Part shown: positions 1-13,245 of the stretch, piece after piece
How positions within the stretch are numbered: the stretch's first letter is position 1
How the letters are laid out: every line of letters begins with the position of its first letter
NCBI GenBank assembly: GCA_016165875.1
Contig: JABBOT010000080.1
Location: 48,690,032 to 48,754,031 of the forward strand
Direction of reading: 5' to 3'
Length of the DNA stretch: 64,000 nucleotides
From: Acanthopleura granulata
Lineage: Eukaryota; Mollusca; Polyplacophora; Chitonida; Chitonidae
Program-made: the position numbers and the translations under genes
Notes under the pieces: model-generated
What the model was told of the DNA's origin: nothing
The model's database searches: none
What the model saw: only the letters and a program-made list of their open reading frames with translations

Positions 1-2449
1 TTATAATAGCCAGCGGTACAGACAGAGTGCTTACGCCGGAACAAAACCAGGCCAGGAACTGTAATACTGTGAAGAGCACGTAAGAGGTACACGGGGATCC
101 GCACATGCCGGGCACTACTTCCGGTAGGATGTCTTTCACCGGAGATAAAGTGATGTTCGATATGCATCTACAGCCCGAATAACCCTAAGTGAAACCATAC
201 AATATACAGGCCTACACTTCTATATGGGAATTAATGAAGCAATAAATGACAACTAAAATTCGAAGCTAGGAACAATTTATAAGACAAGAATATGTACTGC
301 GTCCTGAAGGAATAATTTCTAATAACGATAATACTGTTACTTAAAATTAACTTTCTAAATGACATCTGCCAATTTGAACAATTTACATAGATTGCAAAAA
401 CATCAAAAGAAACGTAGATGCAGTTGGTTATAAACATTGTAAACTGTGAAACTGAGATATTCATACATTGATAATTCAGAAGAATTTTGAATAAATTAAG
501 AGCAAAACTACCTTGCCGGCCTGAAAGGAGCATCCGGCATGGCAGGGAGAGAAGTACGTCAGTCCATCCTGTCCGCACACCGGGTAATAGCTTACATCTT
601 GACAATCACAATCGGAACTGCACGGTAAAGTGATGCTGTCGGTAACCGAATCGACAGTAGCTGATTGGCCACTTAACAAAATAAAGACCATTGCATACTT
701 TTCTATAATTACGATTTTTTTAAAGTAAGACAGGTACAGAAATAATTTCCTGAGGTTGATAATAGTTGTATAATCCTTCACACGTTTCTAATGAGAGTTA
801 CATTACAACGTTAAAAGCTGTGTTAAAAGCTACAAGTAATAAATCCACCATATATAGAATTCAACTACTTGAAAGCAATTAAGTTTCTTACAAAAATTAA
901 AAAACTAAATGAAAGCAGTTTTTATATCTATCGTTTGCAATTGCACGGCTGGTGAACCTTACTTTATTTTGTCTCTTTCAGGATGTACTTGTATTAGTGC
1001 CTTTCCTCTGACCTTAATCAAGTAATTGGACCGTTCCAGTTTACCCCGTAAACCTGCAGCCCTGGAGTCATGTATACCATGGGTTTGTGGGTTTCGAGTT
1101 TACCTCATGATATCCAGACTTGTGATGGATGGCTGAGGACAGGAAATGGTGATGCCAAGCAGGAATAAGGTACTGGATATCAGCTCACACAGTAGGGCTG
1201 TCCGCAGCAAACCTCTAAACTGGAGCTTGAGCCGGGAAATGAGGATGCCGCTGAGGATGATGGAGACAATGATGGCTGATGAAGCCGACACACCTACAAG
1301 CACAAGTTATACATCCACGTGAGGTCGTGGGTTCAAACCAAGAGAGGGATATATATATAAAACGGTGTTAAACTGCAGTCAAATTTCAGACATTAACGGT
1401 TATCATTTTAATGCTAACACCAATCCTAGCTGTAGAGCATTCTCTTTATTTGCAGCATGCAAGTGCCTTGGCATTCCAAACTAAGCTTTATGCTGTGAAA
1501 AACATATCGGTTTAGTTAGTTTGAATTCCGAATCCAGAATCCTATACATAGGATACGAAGTTTGAAGGTTGAGGCTTGTTTAATTAAGCTTGATGTAAAG
1601 AATTGCAAGCAGATTCCGAGCTTGATACAGAGATTGGTATGCAGAATCCCAGCTTGATATAAGTAATCGGTTGCTGATTCCAAAGAATCGGCTGCGGATG
1701 CATTTACAGGTAAAACACCAATTATTTGTTTTATGTGTTGAATTTGGAAAAAAATATAACAAAAACGTCGATACTACCGTAGAGAAAATCACATTTGATC
1801 AAAATATGACGTCGGTATGTAGTATAATTGTTTAATAATCATTCTCATCAGAACTCATCAGATTCGCAATTGGGACACACAAATACACATTCCCCGAAAG
1901 TACAGTCTTCATGCGCCCAATTGCGACATGACTCACACTGCACCCACACTTCCTCGGATCTTGAATAAGCGAAAGGTTCAGCGCAGATTATACAGGGCCA
2001 TTCTTCATCTTCCTCATTCATGCATGCCTCCTTCTTTGTGGACGATTCCCCTTTTCCTTTCCCCTTTCCCGTTCTGCAACCCTCATCTTTTGCCTTTGTT
2101 GACCCCTTAGATTTAACATATCTCCCTTAACGTATGTCTTCCTTTCCCTTCATTGCATTTAGATTTTTCTTTTCCTGGAGAAGAGCCTTATAAGGATGGT
2201 GTCAATAATGTTGCACCTTCCGCCTTGCTCTTCCTATTCCGGGAGGTTGCTAACTTGGGAAGAGACGACAGGCTACGGATCAGATCATGTGGGGCTGATA
2301 CTGAAACATAACAAAGTGACCCTTTAGCAATGAATTTGTGAGGCAAAGATTTCCTCTGGTGCACCGCCTCTACCCCAAATACCGGCTGTATAATTTTTTG
2401 GTGTGTATCATTATATTTCATATGGTCAATACAGATTTTGAATGAACAT

Positions 2450-2480
<31 letters not shown>

Positions 2481-5400
2481 TTTGATTAGTGTTTTACGCT
2501 GTGCTCAATAATATTTCACTGAACATGTTCACTAATCGGAAATTAAGATAGCTTATTACCTGTTGGTACTTGATTATCATTTGGGTTATCAGAGGTATGT
2601 GGATCGTGAGGACCAGCTATGGCTTGCAAAAATTGACCAGCAGTGTCGCTCCTCTGACCAAAGCCCGAGGGCGGGCCACGGTCCAGTCATCACCCATTGC
2701 GGCTATTACAGGTATCTCAGCATTTGGTGTCCCAGGTGTCTGTTTTCTGCCTAATCAACGGGTGTTTGATTATCAGAAGTAGATGGATCACTGGTGGGAA
2801 GTTTGGCTTCAGGTGAAGATGCTGCTTGAGCAGGGTCAGCCTCGTCTGTTACCACCGCGACAGCAAAATCTGAATCTGGAAATACAGTCTCATCATATGG
2901 CCAGAATCCACAACAAGCAAAACCATTGACTGCTTTTTCGGGCATTGCAGACCTCAGGAAAGCTTTCCCCAATATGCCAGCCATATCAAAGAAGGTTATC
3001 CGATTTCCAGGGTGAGCCACCATCCAGGAGTCAGCTGCTGGGTTGTATGCACTCTTGAGAGATTTGAAATATATGACATCAAGAGGCTGCACCTTGTGGG
3101 TACAATGTGGTGGAAGTGTTAGGAGGTGAATACCATGTTCCGGAGCATAGGCCACATCTGCGAGCGTTTTATGGCTATGATGGCCGTCTGAGATGATATG
3201 CGCCATTTCAGGGGAGGCATTTGTGAATTTCACGAAGTGTTCTAACCATCTGATGAATAGTTCCGAATTAGCCCACCCACTGGCACTGGCGTAACCAACT
3301 GCTTGCGGTGGTGCTCCAGCCATTAATGCCTCTGCCATCCTCTTGCGGTGAAAAATGAGCACTGGGGGATACAAACCCCTGCATTCATTCCACAGATGAT
3401 GGTCACCGTCTTTCCCCGCTCACCGTTTGCTATTTTGCCAACTTGTTTCACACCTTTTGATGTTAGCACCTTCCCTAGCTCGTGAACATTTGTAATGCCA
3501 GCCGCATCCATATTCCATATACGCGCCTGTGGAGACGCTTGCGCGTGGAGTAATTCTCTGTATACGGTTAAAAACTCGTGAACTTTTGACTTCTTAAAGG
3601 CTACAGCCCGTGAAATGTTGGTGCCTTGAGGGTCCCTTATACTAAGGTCTTGGTTACGCGAGAGGAATCCTGTGAACCAGTCCTTGCCCGCCATCTTGGT
3701 CTCGTGGCTAAATGGATGATGCAATCCAGATTTTTCAGCAACTTCATAAGCTAGTCGTCTGATGTCTCTGATAGTGAGACCATAAAGCCCCTTTTCCATA
3801 TACTGTATGCTCTTACAGAGTCCCTTCTCGAGCTCTTCTTTTAGTGCAATGCGACGCGGACCGAGCTTTGACAGTCCTGGGTTAGATACTTTTTCCGTCT
3901 CTATGGCGGCGTATGGTTCTTGGTGGATCTCAGAGTGGGCATGCCTCCGCGCACTGCCTTTCAAGCTTGTGCGAGATTTTTGTCTCCACGGTGTCCTCTT
4001 GTAGTTTTCCGTTTATAGTTCTTAACCATATCTAAAATATAATAAAAGAACATTGGCAATTATTCAAAAACATTTACGGTTTACATGTTATTTCATTGCG
4101 TCTTGCAATTGGGACGCTGAACAATATGAGTTACGTATTTGTTTTAACACATTATATTTGACAAATTACTCCATGAACGAAAACCATATTCCACGCAAAA
4201 GTAACTGTTGCGTTGACACTTTATTCATTCACAGTGAAAGAGACCATGTCACTAACTTGCAGGCATTTTTTCCTTTGACAGATAAATGCGTTTTGTTGAT
4301 TGCGGCAAAACACCTAGTTCTTGGAGGCAAAAAACCTGTCTGGGCGATTTGCCCCATATCCCAATGGGCGTTTTGCCTCACATGCATTGCATTTTATTTC
4401 TGAAAACTCACACGTGACATCGAGTCATCGCTACATAACAGTATAGTACACGTGCAGTTAACTTATTTAAGTTCATGACACATATAGTGTATGAAGATGT
4501 AACAGGTTTCATTCTACTGTCACGTGCAAAACAAAACCATCTTTTTTTATAAGATATATGGCGAAATTTGACACTTACCTAGCTTGAGATCAGCCTCGCA
4601 GTCATCAAAGTTGGCGGTATGGGTAACTTTCTCGCTAGAAGTCCACTCGTTTGCACTCGTTTGCTGTAGCCTCAGGTGCGGGAAATGACGTCTTTGTTTT
4701 TAAATTTAGAAAGTCCGATTTGCCACAACTGGGCGTCTTGCCTTGCCCTACCTATGCTCTCTAAACGTGGGGCTACGGTAAATCGGTGACAATTTTCACC
4801 ATATCCGAAATGCCCTCATAGTAACTGACCCCTAAAATTGAAAACGCCCGACAAATTAATGGGAGCCTATGGAAAAATAAAAGGGCATTTCTCAGTAGGT
4901 CAAAATTGTCACCGATTTACCGAAGTAGTTCCAGTTTGAGAGTGTACTGCCGTGGTGTGTTCAGACATCTCTGAAATGTTTTCTTCTATATGGGCAGATA
5001 AGCCCCATTACAGCAGTGTCGCTGTATAGCACAACGTAACTAAGTGATGAAATACGGCTGTTTACAGACAATAACATTTGAGTCTTGTTTGTAGACGCTC
5101 TTTTGCTTCCTGGTACAATATGTCGGAATTTCCAGTGATTCAGTCTGATGAACACTAAAAAGAATTTTTAATGCGGGAAACGCGACTAGGTCGCTAATTT
5201 CGGGCTGACTCCAACTTTCACGAACTCTGAGGACTTTTCTGGACAAAAAGGAAAACTGGAGGAATCTTCTTGAAGATTCTACAAGGAGTATATCATTTCT
5301 TTGTTACCAAAACGTGAGAAACTCAATTGGTGAAGCTAACCTTTCAAAACATATTATTAACGTTTTCCGGCCGATTGATCCTTGTCGTCACAAGTTTAGC

Positions 5401-8400
5401 TATGTAAAAGAAACATCACAGATGGCGCTTCCTATAGTCCTCACGCTTCTCATATTGGTAGGTCAGTAGTGCAGCATTAACATTGTTACAGACCCAAGGT
5501 TGAGAAAGCACTGAGAGGTAAGGATTTTCAGCCAGAAGGAAATTTAGGAGAGTTTATTTAGCTGGGAAAAAAAGCAGGGCCAAAAGCTGGCTCATAAACT
5601 ACTGTTTGAATGACGTATAAAGAGGGATAACTTCGAGTGTTTTTGGTTGAAGCAAAGTAAAATACATTTGTACTGTTCTTGTTTGTTTGTTTGTTTTTCT
5701 TTCAGATAAAGATAGCAATTTCATTGACAGTTTTAAAATGTAACATGAAGGCAGGACAAGAACAGTGCAAAATGTTGATGTAGAGCTGAGAAGGTTAAAA
5801 TAAAAAAAAATGCTTTTTTTTTTAAAGAATGTTGAGTTTTAAAAAATTTGGATTAAATTTAAGGTATTATTATTTAATAAGAATATCTTTTAAAAAAAGA
5901 ATACTTTTCATTTGATTGGTATTATACACCGTACTAAGGAATATTTTCCTTATGGACGAAGGCCAGCATTAGATACTTTGTGTTAAGAAACCAGACAAAG
6001 TCCAGAGGAAACTCATGGTCATCAGCAGGTTGCTGCCAAACTTTACTACTTATGACTGGAGAGGAAGTAGGCCTACGTCGGCCAGTGAACTCGTAGCATT
6101 CACATTGGTGAGAAACTCATGGGTCATTGTGAAATATGAATATTTATAATGATTTCAAAATTCGATACTCTTAAAAGTAAATGCAAGAAAAAGTCTTCCT
6201 ATAAAATTAAGATTTGGTCATTAAAAACTTTCGGAATTTCATATTATCTACCTAGGATACTTCCTCTTATTATTATTTTTTTTCAACGGTGAAATACTGC
6301 ATCCATTACTCTAGTTGTTCTGGTAGCCTAGTCCACATAATGGTCCCCAAATGATCCTTTTCAGCCTCAATAGGCTGAATATATCTGACAGCTGCCAATC
6401 AACAATTTCTCCTTTTAAAACCACACATTTTTGTAACGGTTTACTCTTCCAAGTGTCGGGTTTGCGAAAATAAATTTATGTAATTTGTCCATGTTGAATT
6501 CTCTTAAGTTGTCAAATATCTACATGATACCGACAAATTTTCGAGCTGTTTCATCAATTTCCAACACGTTGGACCTATTTTGAACTTTCCAGGTGCATGT
6601 GCGTGTTTATTGTACTCTACATTGAAACTTAATACATGGTCAGTAACTTTTCTTACCGAAACCAAGTTCTGATCTGTTTCGCCCAGTTTGGAAAAAATCA
6701 GGTCTTCTTTGTTCTGGTATAGATTTGACACAGCTATTCTGTCAGCTCAAACCGACAAGAAACATGTCTTTGCTTTCAGAGTTTAATGCTTCTAGAATGC
6801 TTGTTTCCAGATGCATTATTTTGTGACAACCCAGTGCTGAAGTCGGCCCAAACATTTCCATATGTGCAAATCACTTAAGCATGCAAATCCAAGATATGAC
6901 CACTTGAAACGGTTATAAAAAAAAAACTTCCGTTTAAAGCCCATCGTATACTTTATGATCCAGTTATAGCACTACGCAATAACAGACCCCTTTTAAACCT
7001 AACAGGTTCTAGTTTACCGAATAAACTTACCGCCCAACAAGTTAGCCTTTGATACGGTAAGACTGAAGTGGACCTCCATGTATTTTGGATTGAATGCCGC
7101 AAATCCCGCAGTGCGGAGAGCCTTCAGACCAACTCCCAGAACGAGGAGAGTGTACACGTGGTTGGTCAGTAGTCTTACAGTTGTAGCAGGTATGTCTGCA
7201 AATTTAAAGAAAATGTGAAAGGAAATGTTCTTATAGGCTATTGGGAAACTAAATGGCGCCCTTATTAATTTAGGTGATTGTAAATTTATCAAGGATTTGG
7301 AAATGGTTATCTTGGAATGTTTGCGCCTAAAAAGTTGTAGGTTTCTGGATGTGAATGATATACTTTTCTTTTTACAAGTTATAATTTCATCCCACCGTGC
7401 ATTCTCAAATGCAAAGGTTTATGGGTGGCAAATTGTAATCACTCTAAGAGCGATTTTCTGCGTGTAGATGATAAAATCGTCTCCCTTTTTGTTCTGTCAC
7501 TGCCGTGGTTTACCCCGGTGTCCTCCATCAGTAAAACTGATAACCATCATATAAGTGACATTTTTTGAGGAGCCTACGTCTTTAAGCTATAGTCCATTAA
7601 ACAAGCAGATATAATCACATGGTGGTCTTATTACAGCTGACCGATATGCAAAAGTATTCTGTTCTGAAAAAGTCACAAGCTGAAATCGAAATAGTTTCAC
7701 ACAGTTACATATTGTATGATTGAATAATTCCATGACCTTTAACCTGCGTGGACAAGGATGACTTGATATCCTTGAAATAGTCACTGTTTTGCTTCCTTCT
7801 CTCTCGAGCTTGTGCTGTTGTTGAAAGTCGCTTGGGAAAGAACCACAAAGGGATTGGAATGATGAGTGCTATGGTTCCCATGACAACGAAGCCAAGCCAC
7901 CAGGCTCCAACCCAACGGGGGTCATCGGGGGTCATGAGTGTGTCTGTCAAGAGAACAAAAATGTATTTTCTAATAACATTCCGAAACCGTGCATAGATTT
8001 AGACTATTCCAAGAGCTTCATAAAATTTTGATCTCAGATGTAAATGAAAATCACAGGAACAAGACTGCGGCCTTGGGGAGACTGGGACAAGATGATACAC
8101 GGGTTAAGTTGTTACAATCCCTTTAGAGAAAATAATAAAAATCAGTTGGAACTATTGTCTCCGCTCTAAGTGCACTGCAGTGGAATACACCGCGTGGGTG
8201 AGTGATAACGAAAACCCCTCTGCGTTGGCTCTAAAAACTCATATTTCGACACCCATGGTAACTTTCGCCATAGTAACAAGAACTTTTCTGCGAGTTCTAC
8301 TCTTTGTAACACTTCCAAATGCACGATGCTGGCCAAAATTGTAGTCTTGTGGCTTGGTATGAATATATATTTTAGACGCAAAGCTGTGTGATTAGTTGAC

Positions 8401-10624
8401 CTATTTAGTGATGGGGTCATGGCGCACGTTCGGGGTTAGTTGTTACATATTGTAACAACATGCCCCGAATGTTTATACACTTAATATATCTTCATTAAAA
8501 TATGAGTATTATTTAACTTTTAAAAATCATAAACCCCGCTATTATGGATATATGTATGTTGAATAAAGCATTTAGCGCCATAAAAGAATACCTCTTATTT
8601 GGTATTGGCCTTAGTCATAAGGCCCCTATCCTTGCATGAGATAAGCCATTTTGTTTTACATTACAGTGTAAGTAAATTTTTATTCTTATACATCTCATCT
8701 TGAAGCTGATTTTGAGCTCCTGGACGAAAAGGCGGAGTAAAACAAACACTCAAATGTCACAATTATGATGCTCAATATATGTAAATTTTTTCTTTAATTG
8801 AAATTATATAAATAGCACAAATCTTATACTTCGGGTTACATAGTAGTTGCATTTGTCTATTCTGACCCCGCTTTTAGTTAAAAAATGTTTATACGATGAA
8901 TTGGTAACTTGATACTTTGAACACTTCCTTAATTCAGAATAAACGTAATAGTGTAACAACTTACCCCGTATATGGGGTAAATTGTTACAGAATTATTATG
9001 TTTTTAAACTGGATTCACATTCAAGGTATACGTATGATGAGAAAACATATCCTGTTTGAACTAAAGAGAATAGGCTATGTATTAAAAGTATATTAATGCC
9101 CTTGTGATATCTCCAAGACTTTGGCATATGAAGAGAATTTTCAAAAATTTAACAACTAGCCCCGGTCTCCTCTTTTGGTGGATCAAGTACATCAACGCAT
9201 AATTAACTAGAGAACTTGGTGGTCAAGTGCATGGGCTATATTATCTATTTCGTTATGAATTTACTCTTTCCTTTTTTAATATACTTTCAATATGTTTATG
9301 CAAACTGTCACCCCACCCCTCAGACCACCTCCTCACCTCCGACTCAGTTCGTTATATTTCTATCCAGAACAGACTGAAAGTCAGATGAACAAGATGACAG
9401 TTAACAAACCTTGCAGAGTGACGTGAATTCTGCTGAATACAGCGCCCATGGAGTACGCCAGGGTGTAGCCCAGAATCAGCATCGAGGAAGTGATTCCTAC
9501 AAAAACGTGATAATTATCTGACGTCATCGCTATCTGGTGAAATATTTAGACGCCGTTGTTTGCATAACTGTTACGATCGTTGCTCAGTTATGTGTATAAT
9601 GGTCATCTGCATAGGTTTGTGGCCTTGAACAATATAATTGAGTATGGTGACTCAAGGAAGCTAGAAATCCACCAATGTTTGCTAAAAACCTGTCAACTTA
9701 GATCTAAAAAGTTATGTAACATTTTTTTTTGACGTAAGCTCCCTCATATGAACACATATTTTGAATAGCCTTTATAAAAACAACTTAAGTTCCATAATTT
9801 GGGAAAGGAGAAGTTTAAGCACATGCCTGATTTTTGTTAAGAACGAGTATATAGCATGATAGTTTGCTTCCGATTAAAAGGATTAAATATCCGTCATACC
9901 AGAATAGAAAGCTGTTTGAGAGTTCTGGACGTTGTCATCTATGTATGTCAGTATCAATGCGATTCTGGGACTTTTAACAACCCCCTGAAGAAGCATCCCA
10001 GAAGCGATCAGAGCAAAAGCCAGGGTTTTAGCTTGAGTGACATGGTCTGTGTCGGACTGTGAACACCTTTCATCTCTTGCAGACTCTGATGTGTTTAGGC
10101 CACCAGGTAAGCACAGGATGTTTGTGTTCAAGTCACCTACATGCGTTGTCAGCGATCCTGTAACGTTTTGCTTTGGGCCGGTTGGGGTAACAAAATGGGG
10201 CAGAGCGCAGATAATGGCACCGACGCCAAAAGAAAAGCAGCAAATAGCGAGAATCCTAGGAATGTGGGAGTGGCGAGTAAAATAAGTAATGACGAGAATG
10301 CTTGAGAAAAAGCCGACGTCGTTGATGGAAACCAACATGGCAGTTTGGCCACTCCGCCATCCGAACTCCTTCTCCAGTGTAGTGATCTGGGAAGAAAGAT
10401 AGTTGGAGAGTGCTGACGTCACAAAGGCAATCAGACCTGCGTATAAGGCGAATGGCATCATGGACATCTGACATGATGTACAGGGCGCGTCACGTGGCCT
10501 CTGTGACTCGGCCCATGCTTTTTTGTTTCCCGCTAGGAGGCGCCGTTTACTTTTCACATAAGACGAACCTTCTTCTTCAGGAGGGACAGTAGGGGTCAGA
10601 CAGTGTGTCTCCATAATTCTTCGA
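1..10624 (-). CDS. Organic anion transporting polypeptide (SLCO/OATP family), 3' end outside window
   Basis: A 12-TM plasma-membrane carrier for amphipathic organic anions. Exons, in gene order: 9900-10614 (Met at 10614; UTR continues to an acceptor at 10624), 9410-9496, 7737-7943, 7031-7195, 1104-1293, 512-671, and 1-184 (runs off the window). All junctions are GT-AG and keep frame, giving about 569 residues against a usual 650-720. The first exon holds the N-terminus and TM1-4. The third carries the OATP signature DDPRWVGAWWLGF. The fourth and fifth encode TM7-9-like segments. The sixth and seventh encode the extracellular Kazal-like cysteine-rich loop (CSSDCDCQ, PVCGQDG, CHAGC). The exon 3 donor (AAAG followed by GTCATG) is weak but is the one that preserves frame and yields the family-typical V-K-D-I-P join. 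Which OATP paralogue this is cannot be told from sequence alone. Confidence 0.9.
2447..2525 (-). repeat. 5'-truncated SINE tail
   Basis: A (TTTA)n run followed by the reverse complement of the SINE 3' domain (GTTTTACGC, then AATATTTCACT). It is the same tail seen on full copies at 59116 and 59448, here without the tRNA-like head. Confidence 0.6.
2751..3964 (-). mobile_element. Broken pogo/Tigger-like (DDE_1) transposase inside OATP intron 4
   Basis: Two overlapping minus-strand reading frames (3323-3964, then 2751-3374) together encode a roughly 400-residue transposase of the CENP-B/jerky/pogo type. The N-terminal half has a psq/CENP-B-like DNA-binding region; the catalytic half has the expected acidic positions in W-N-M-D-A-A-G, I-S-D-G-H-H-S-H and Q-P-L-D-V. 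A one-base frameshift near 3365-3374 separates the halves: the first frame runs into unrelated residues just where the second takes up the family-typical Y-P-P-V-L-I-F-x-R-K-R-M. The element is therefore probably dead as it stands. It lies between OATP exons at 7031 and 1293, in the same orientation as the host gene. I could not find convincing terminal inverted repeats around it. Confidence 0.8.
4773..4928. mobile_element. Short inverted-repeat element (MITE-like) in OATP intron 4
   Basis: The ends are near-perfect inverted copies: CTAC, then CGGTAAATCGGTGAC and AATTTT at the left, and the reverse complement at the right with a two-base insertion. A second inner match (GAAATGCCC against GGGCATTTC) extends the palindrome to about 40 bases per arm. 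No coding capacity. The class is not identified. A target-site duplication is not clear. Confidence 0.6.
5917..5975 (-). repeat. Degenerate SINE tail fragment
   Basis: Diverged reverse-strand match to the SINE 3' domain (TTTGATTGGTATTATACACC, then a diverged AATATTTTCCTTAT and GGCCAGCAT). Head and A-rich tail are missing. Confidence 0.4.
7944..9409. other. OATP intron 2, no gene seen
   Basis: AT-rich intron between coding exons 2 and 3. Only short reading frames without recognisable motifs are present. I see no mobile element with clear ends. Confidence 0.6.
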
Positions 10625-12178
10625 CTTGACAGAACAAAGAAAAAAACCAGTGTTTCTGAGAGAACAATGATTCTAAAATAATAAAACAACAGGTTATAAA
10701 ACAAATATGTGCTTGGAATTTAACCGAAACAATTGGAGTCAACGCTAAAGATACACACTAGAACACCGAAGAGTTATAAAGATGACGTTGATAGAAATGT
10801 TTTTTGTGTATTTTTTTCGTGTAGCCGCCATAATATAAATGCTTTTTATGTATTCAATCGGCCATCAGTGGGACCGGGCTCACACTATTAAGTTCCCATA
10901 ACTTTTCAGACCTCGAGGGCAAGGGATCGAGGTTTAATCAAAAGTGTTGTACAATATAGGCTTTTCATAAATTGACAGGAAATATCGCTCTCCTGTTTCA
11001 TCTATAGACACTTCCTTCAGAGTAATTCCCAGTTTGAAATATTCCCCATTTTGTAGTAGACTGAAGTACACACTTTCGAGTATGGTGCCTAAAAGTCCGG
11101 CTCCACAGCCAAGCGATAACCTCCAGGCTAGTTCTGTGTTAGAAATTTTCCACGTTTTCATCTTCGATATTTTAACAGGAGTTTGGATTTGGGGCCTGCT
11201 CAACAATACTGACGGTTAACATTTAAACAAATGGGATTGAATTGCTACCTGCAACCACTTCACCACGAGGATTCCCTTTAGAAAAGCTCCTAAGAAGGTG
11301 ATGTTGTGTGATGGCGTTGCACTTCAATGTAATTTGCTGCGGTGAAGGTCAGACTGTACGTTGAGAGTCATGTTGAGAGTACATGTTTCGCTAGCATTTC
11401 CTGAATTATTTTTCAAGGTATAGACCTTTGATAGAAACAGGGCTTTAACATATAAAGCCTGTCAAGGCGACTCTAATAAATCTTTCAACAGATTTTTCCA
11501 GAAACATTGAAAATGTGTTGGCATTATACGAAGAATCCTGGATGAAGAAAACCGAGCATGGCCTACAGGAAACCTCCATGCACACAGCCCCATGCTGGAT
11601 TTGACCCAGTGATTGCATTAAGAGCCATAGTTGTCAGATGAACATCGCAATGCATCTTACCCAACGATGCTTAGGCCCTTTACCAATGATAAAACATGAA
11701 GAGAAGAAATTGTGAAGAAAATTAAACACAAATCAGGCAACTTACGGAGTTAACGAGACTGAAATGCTGTCTACACTTTCCTTTAAATACGCAATAAATG
11801 CCAAGTTTGAACCAAGATATCCGAGTGGATATGACTTACATTCGAACACCTTGATGGACCTCCTGCTGATGGGGGTTTTGAGTGCAATGTTATAAACATG
11901 TATGGATATATATGGTACTTAGCAGGTAAATGAATTCAGGGCCGCCAACACAATCTGTGAAAACAGTAAATAATGAAGATGTAAGCGACGACAATTTAAT
12001 CCTATATCGAGTCCCTGTCAGTGTTATTAGATGGCGTCTTTTTAGATAAATTTCTAATTTTCTACTTTAAATAATCCAGGTCACACAATTTCCAAGGTCA
12101 TGTGTGTGTGTATTTTGCTATGTTGAGGATTGCGGTCGAGAAGTATTGCATTTTTGCATAAAACGCTTAATCATGGAT

Positions 12179-12253
12179 ACGTTTCGGTATAGATACTAAT
12201 ACCGTTTTCAAGCACTGAAGCATTCAGCTTTGTTAGTATCTATACCAAAACGC
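12179..12253. repeat. Imperfect inverted repeat (hairpin)
   Basis: The left arm CGTTTCGGTATAGATACTA pairs with TAGTATCTATACCAAAACG on the right, with one mismatch pair, separated by about 35 bases. No coding content. Confidence 0.6.
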
Positions 12254-12783
12254 CCTTTCAAAATAAAAAGAAGTTGTTATTCACAAAATCTCGATATGTT
12301 ATCCACCTCAACTTCTAAATGCCTCTCAGAGATTTTACAGATTGCCATAATTAAAATTTACTGACATGTATCTAATCTACTCTGTCCACTAGTTATTTTC
12401 TTTTGAGCTGTTTCAGCGCTATCGCAGTTGTCCTCGAGCCTACGACCTTGGATCAGTATGAGTAATGAGTATGTTTCCCAGGCATGCACATCTGTTCATT
12501 ATGGCCAGAAGTCGGTATGGGCACAAAAAGTAAAGCAGAGTAAATTTCATTATAAAGTCGTCATTTTGGCAGTATTTTTAGTAGCCAAGTGCATCACACA
12601 TGTAACCAAGTGTATCACATATGAAACCAAGCGTATCACATATGAAACCATTGCAGCTAAATAAGCGTTAAATACAGCACTGCTGACAGGCGATAAGATT
12701 TTGTTGCACGCCTGTCAATATAGTTTTGCCAAACTGGCGTTAGGGTGTACACATAATTTTTTAACTTTAATAATTTGTTTCAT

Positions 12784-12865
12784 TTTTATATTTATATATT
12801 TGATTGGTGTTTTACGCCGTACTCAAGGCTTCCAGTAAGTCCAGAGAGGAAGCCAGCAATCATTT
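12784..12865 (-). repeat. SINE tail fragment
   Basis: Reverse-strand SINE 3' domain (GATTGGTGTTTTACGCCGTA, then CTCAAG) joined directly to a piece of the middle region (AGAGAGGAAGCCAGCA), so the copy has an internal deletion. Confidence 0.55.
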
Positions 12866-12917
12866 ATATTATATTTCAGTATTTAAGCTTCAGATGTTGC
12901 TATTAGTCAATAAGGAC

Positions 12918-13245
12918 CAAACAGTTTGGATGTAACCAAACAGTCAGGATGTAACCAAACAATCAGGATGTAACCAAAGAGTCAGGATGTAACCAAACAG
13001 TCAGGATGTAACCACACAGTCAGGATGTAACCAAACAGTTGGAATATAACCAAATGCTAGGAATCCAACAAAGGGACTAGGGTGTAACCAAGGAAACAGG
13101 ACAGTTTTTAACCACAGTCAAGATGTAACCAAACATTTGATATAGAACCAAACAGTCAGGGTGTAAAACCAGAGGATAACCATACGATCAATATCAGGAT
13201 GCATGTAGCCAAATTATGAAGATTTAACCAGTCAGGATGTAATCA
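12918..13245. repeat. 20-bp minisatellite, decaying at its right end
   Basis: Unit AACCAAACAGTCAGGATGTA, at least six near-identical copies from 12918 to about 13040, then increasingly diverged and irregularly spaced copies to 13245. Confidence 0.85.

Noticed and set aside
10934..11206. 90-codon minus-strand frame upstream of the OATP gene
   Set aside because: A plus-strand frame overlaps it, no domain or splice support; may be chance.
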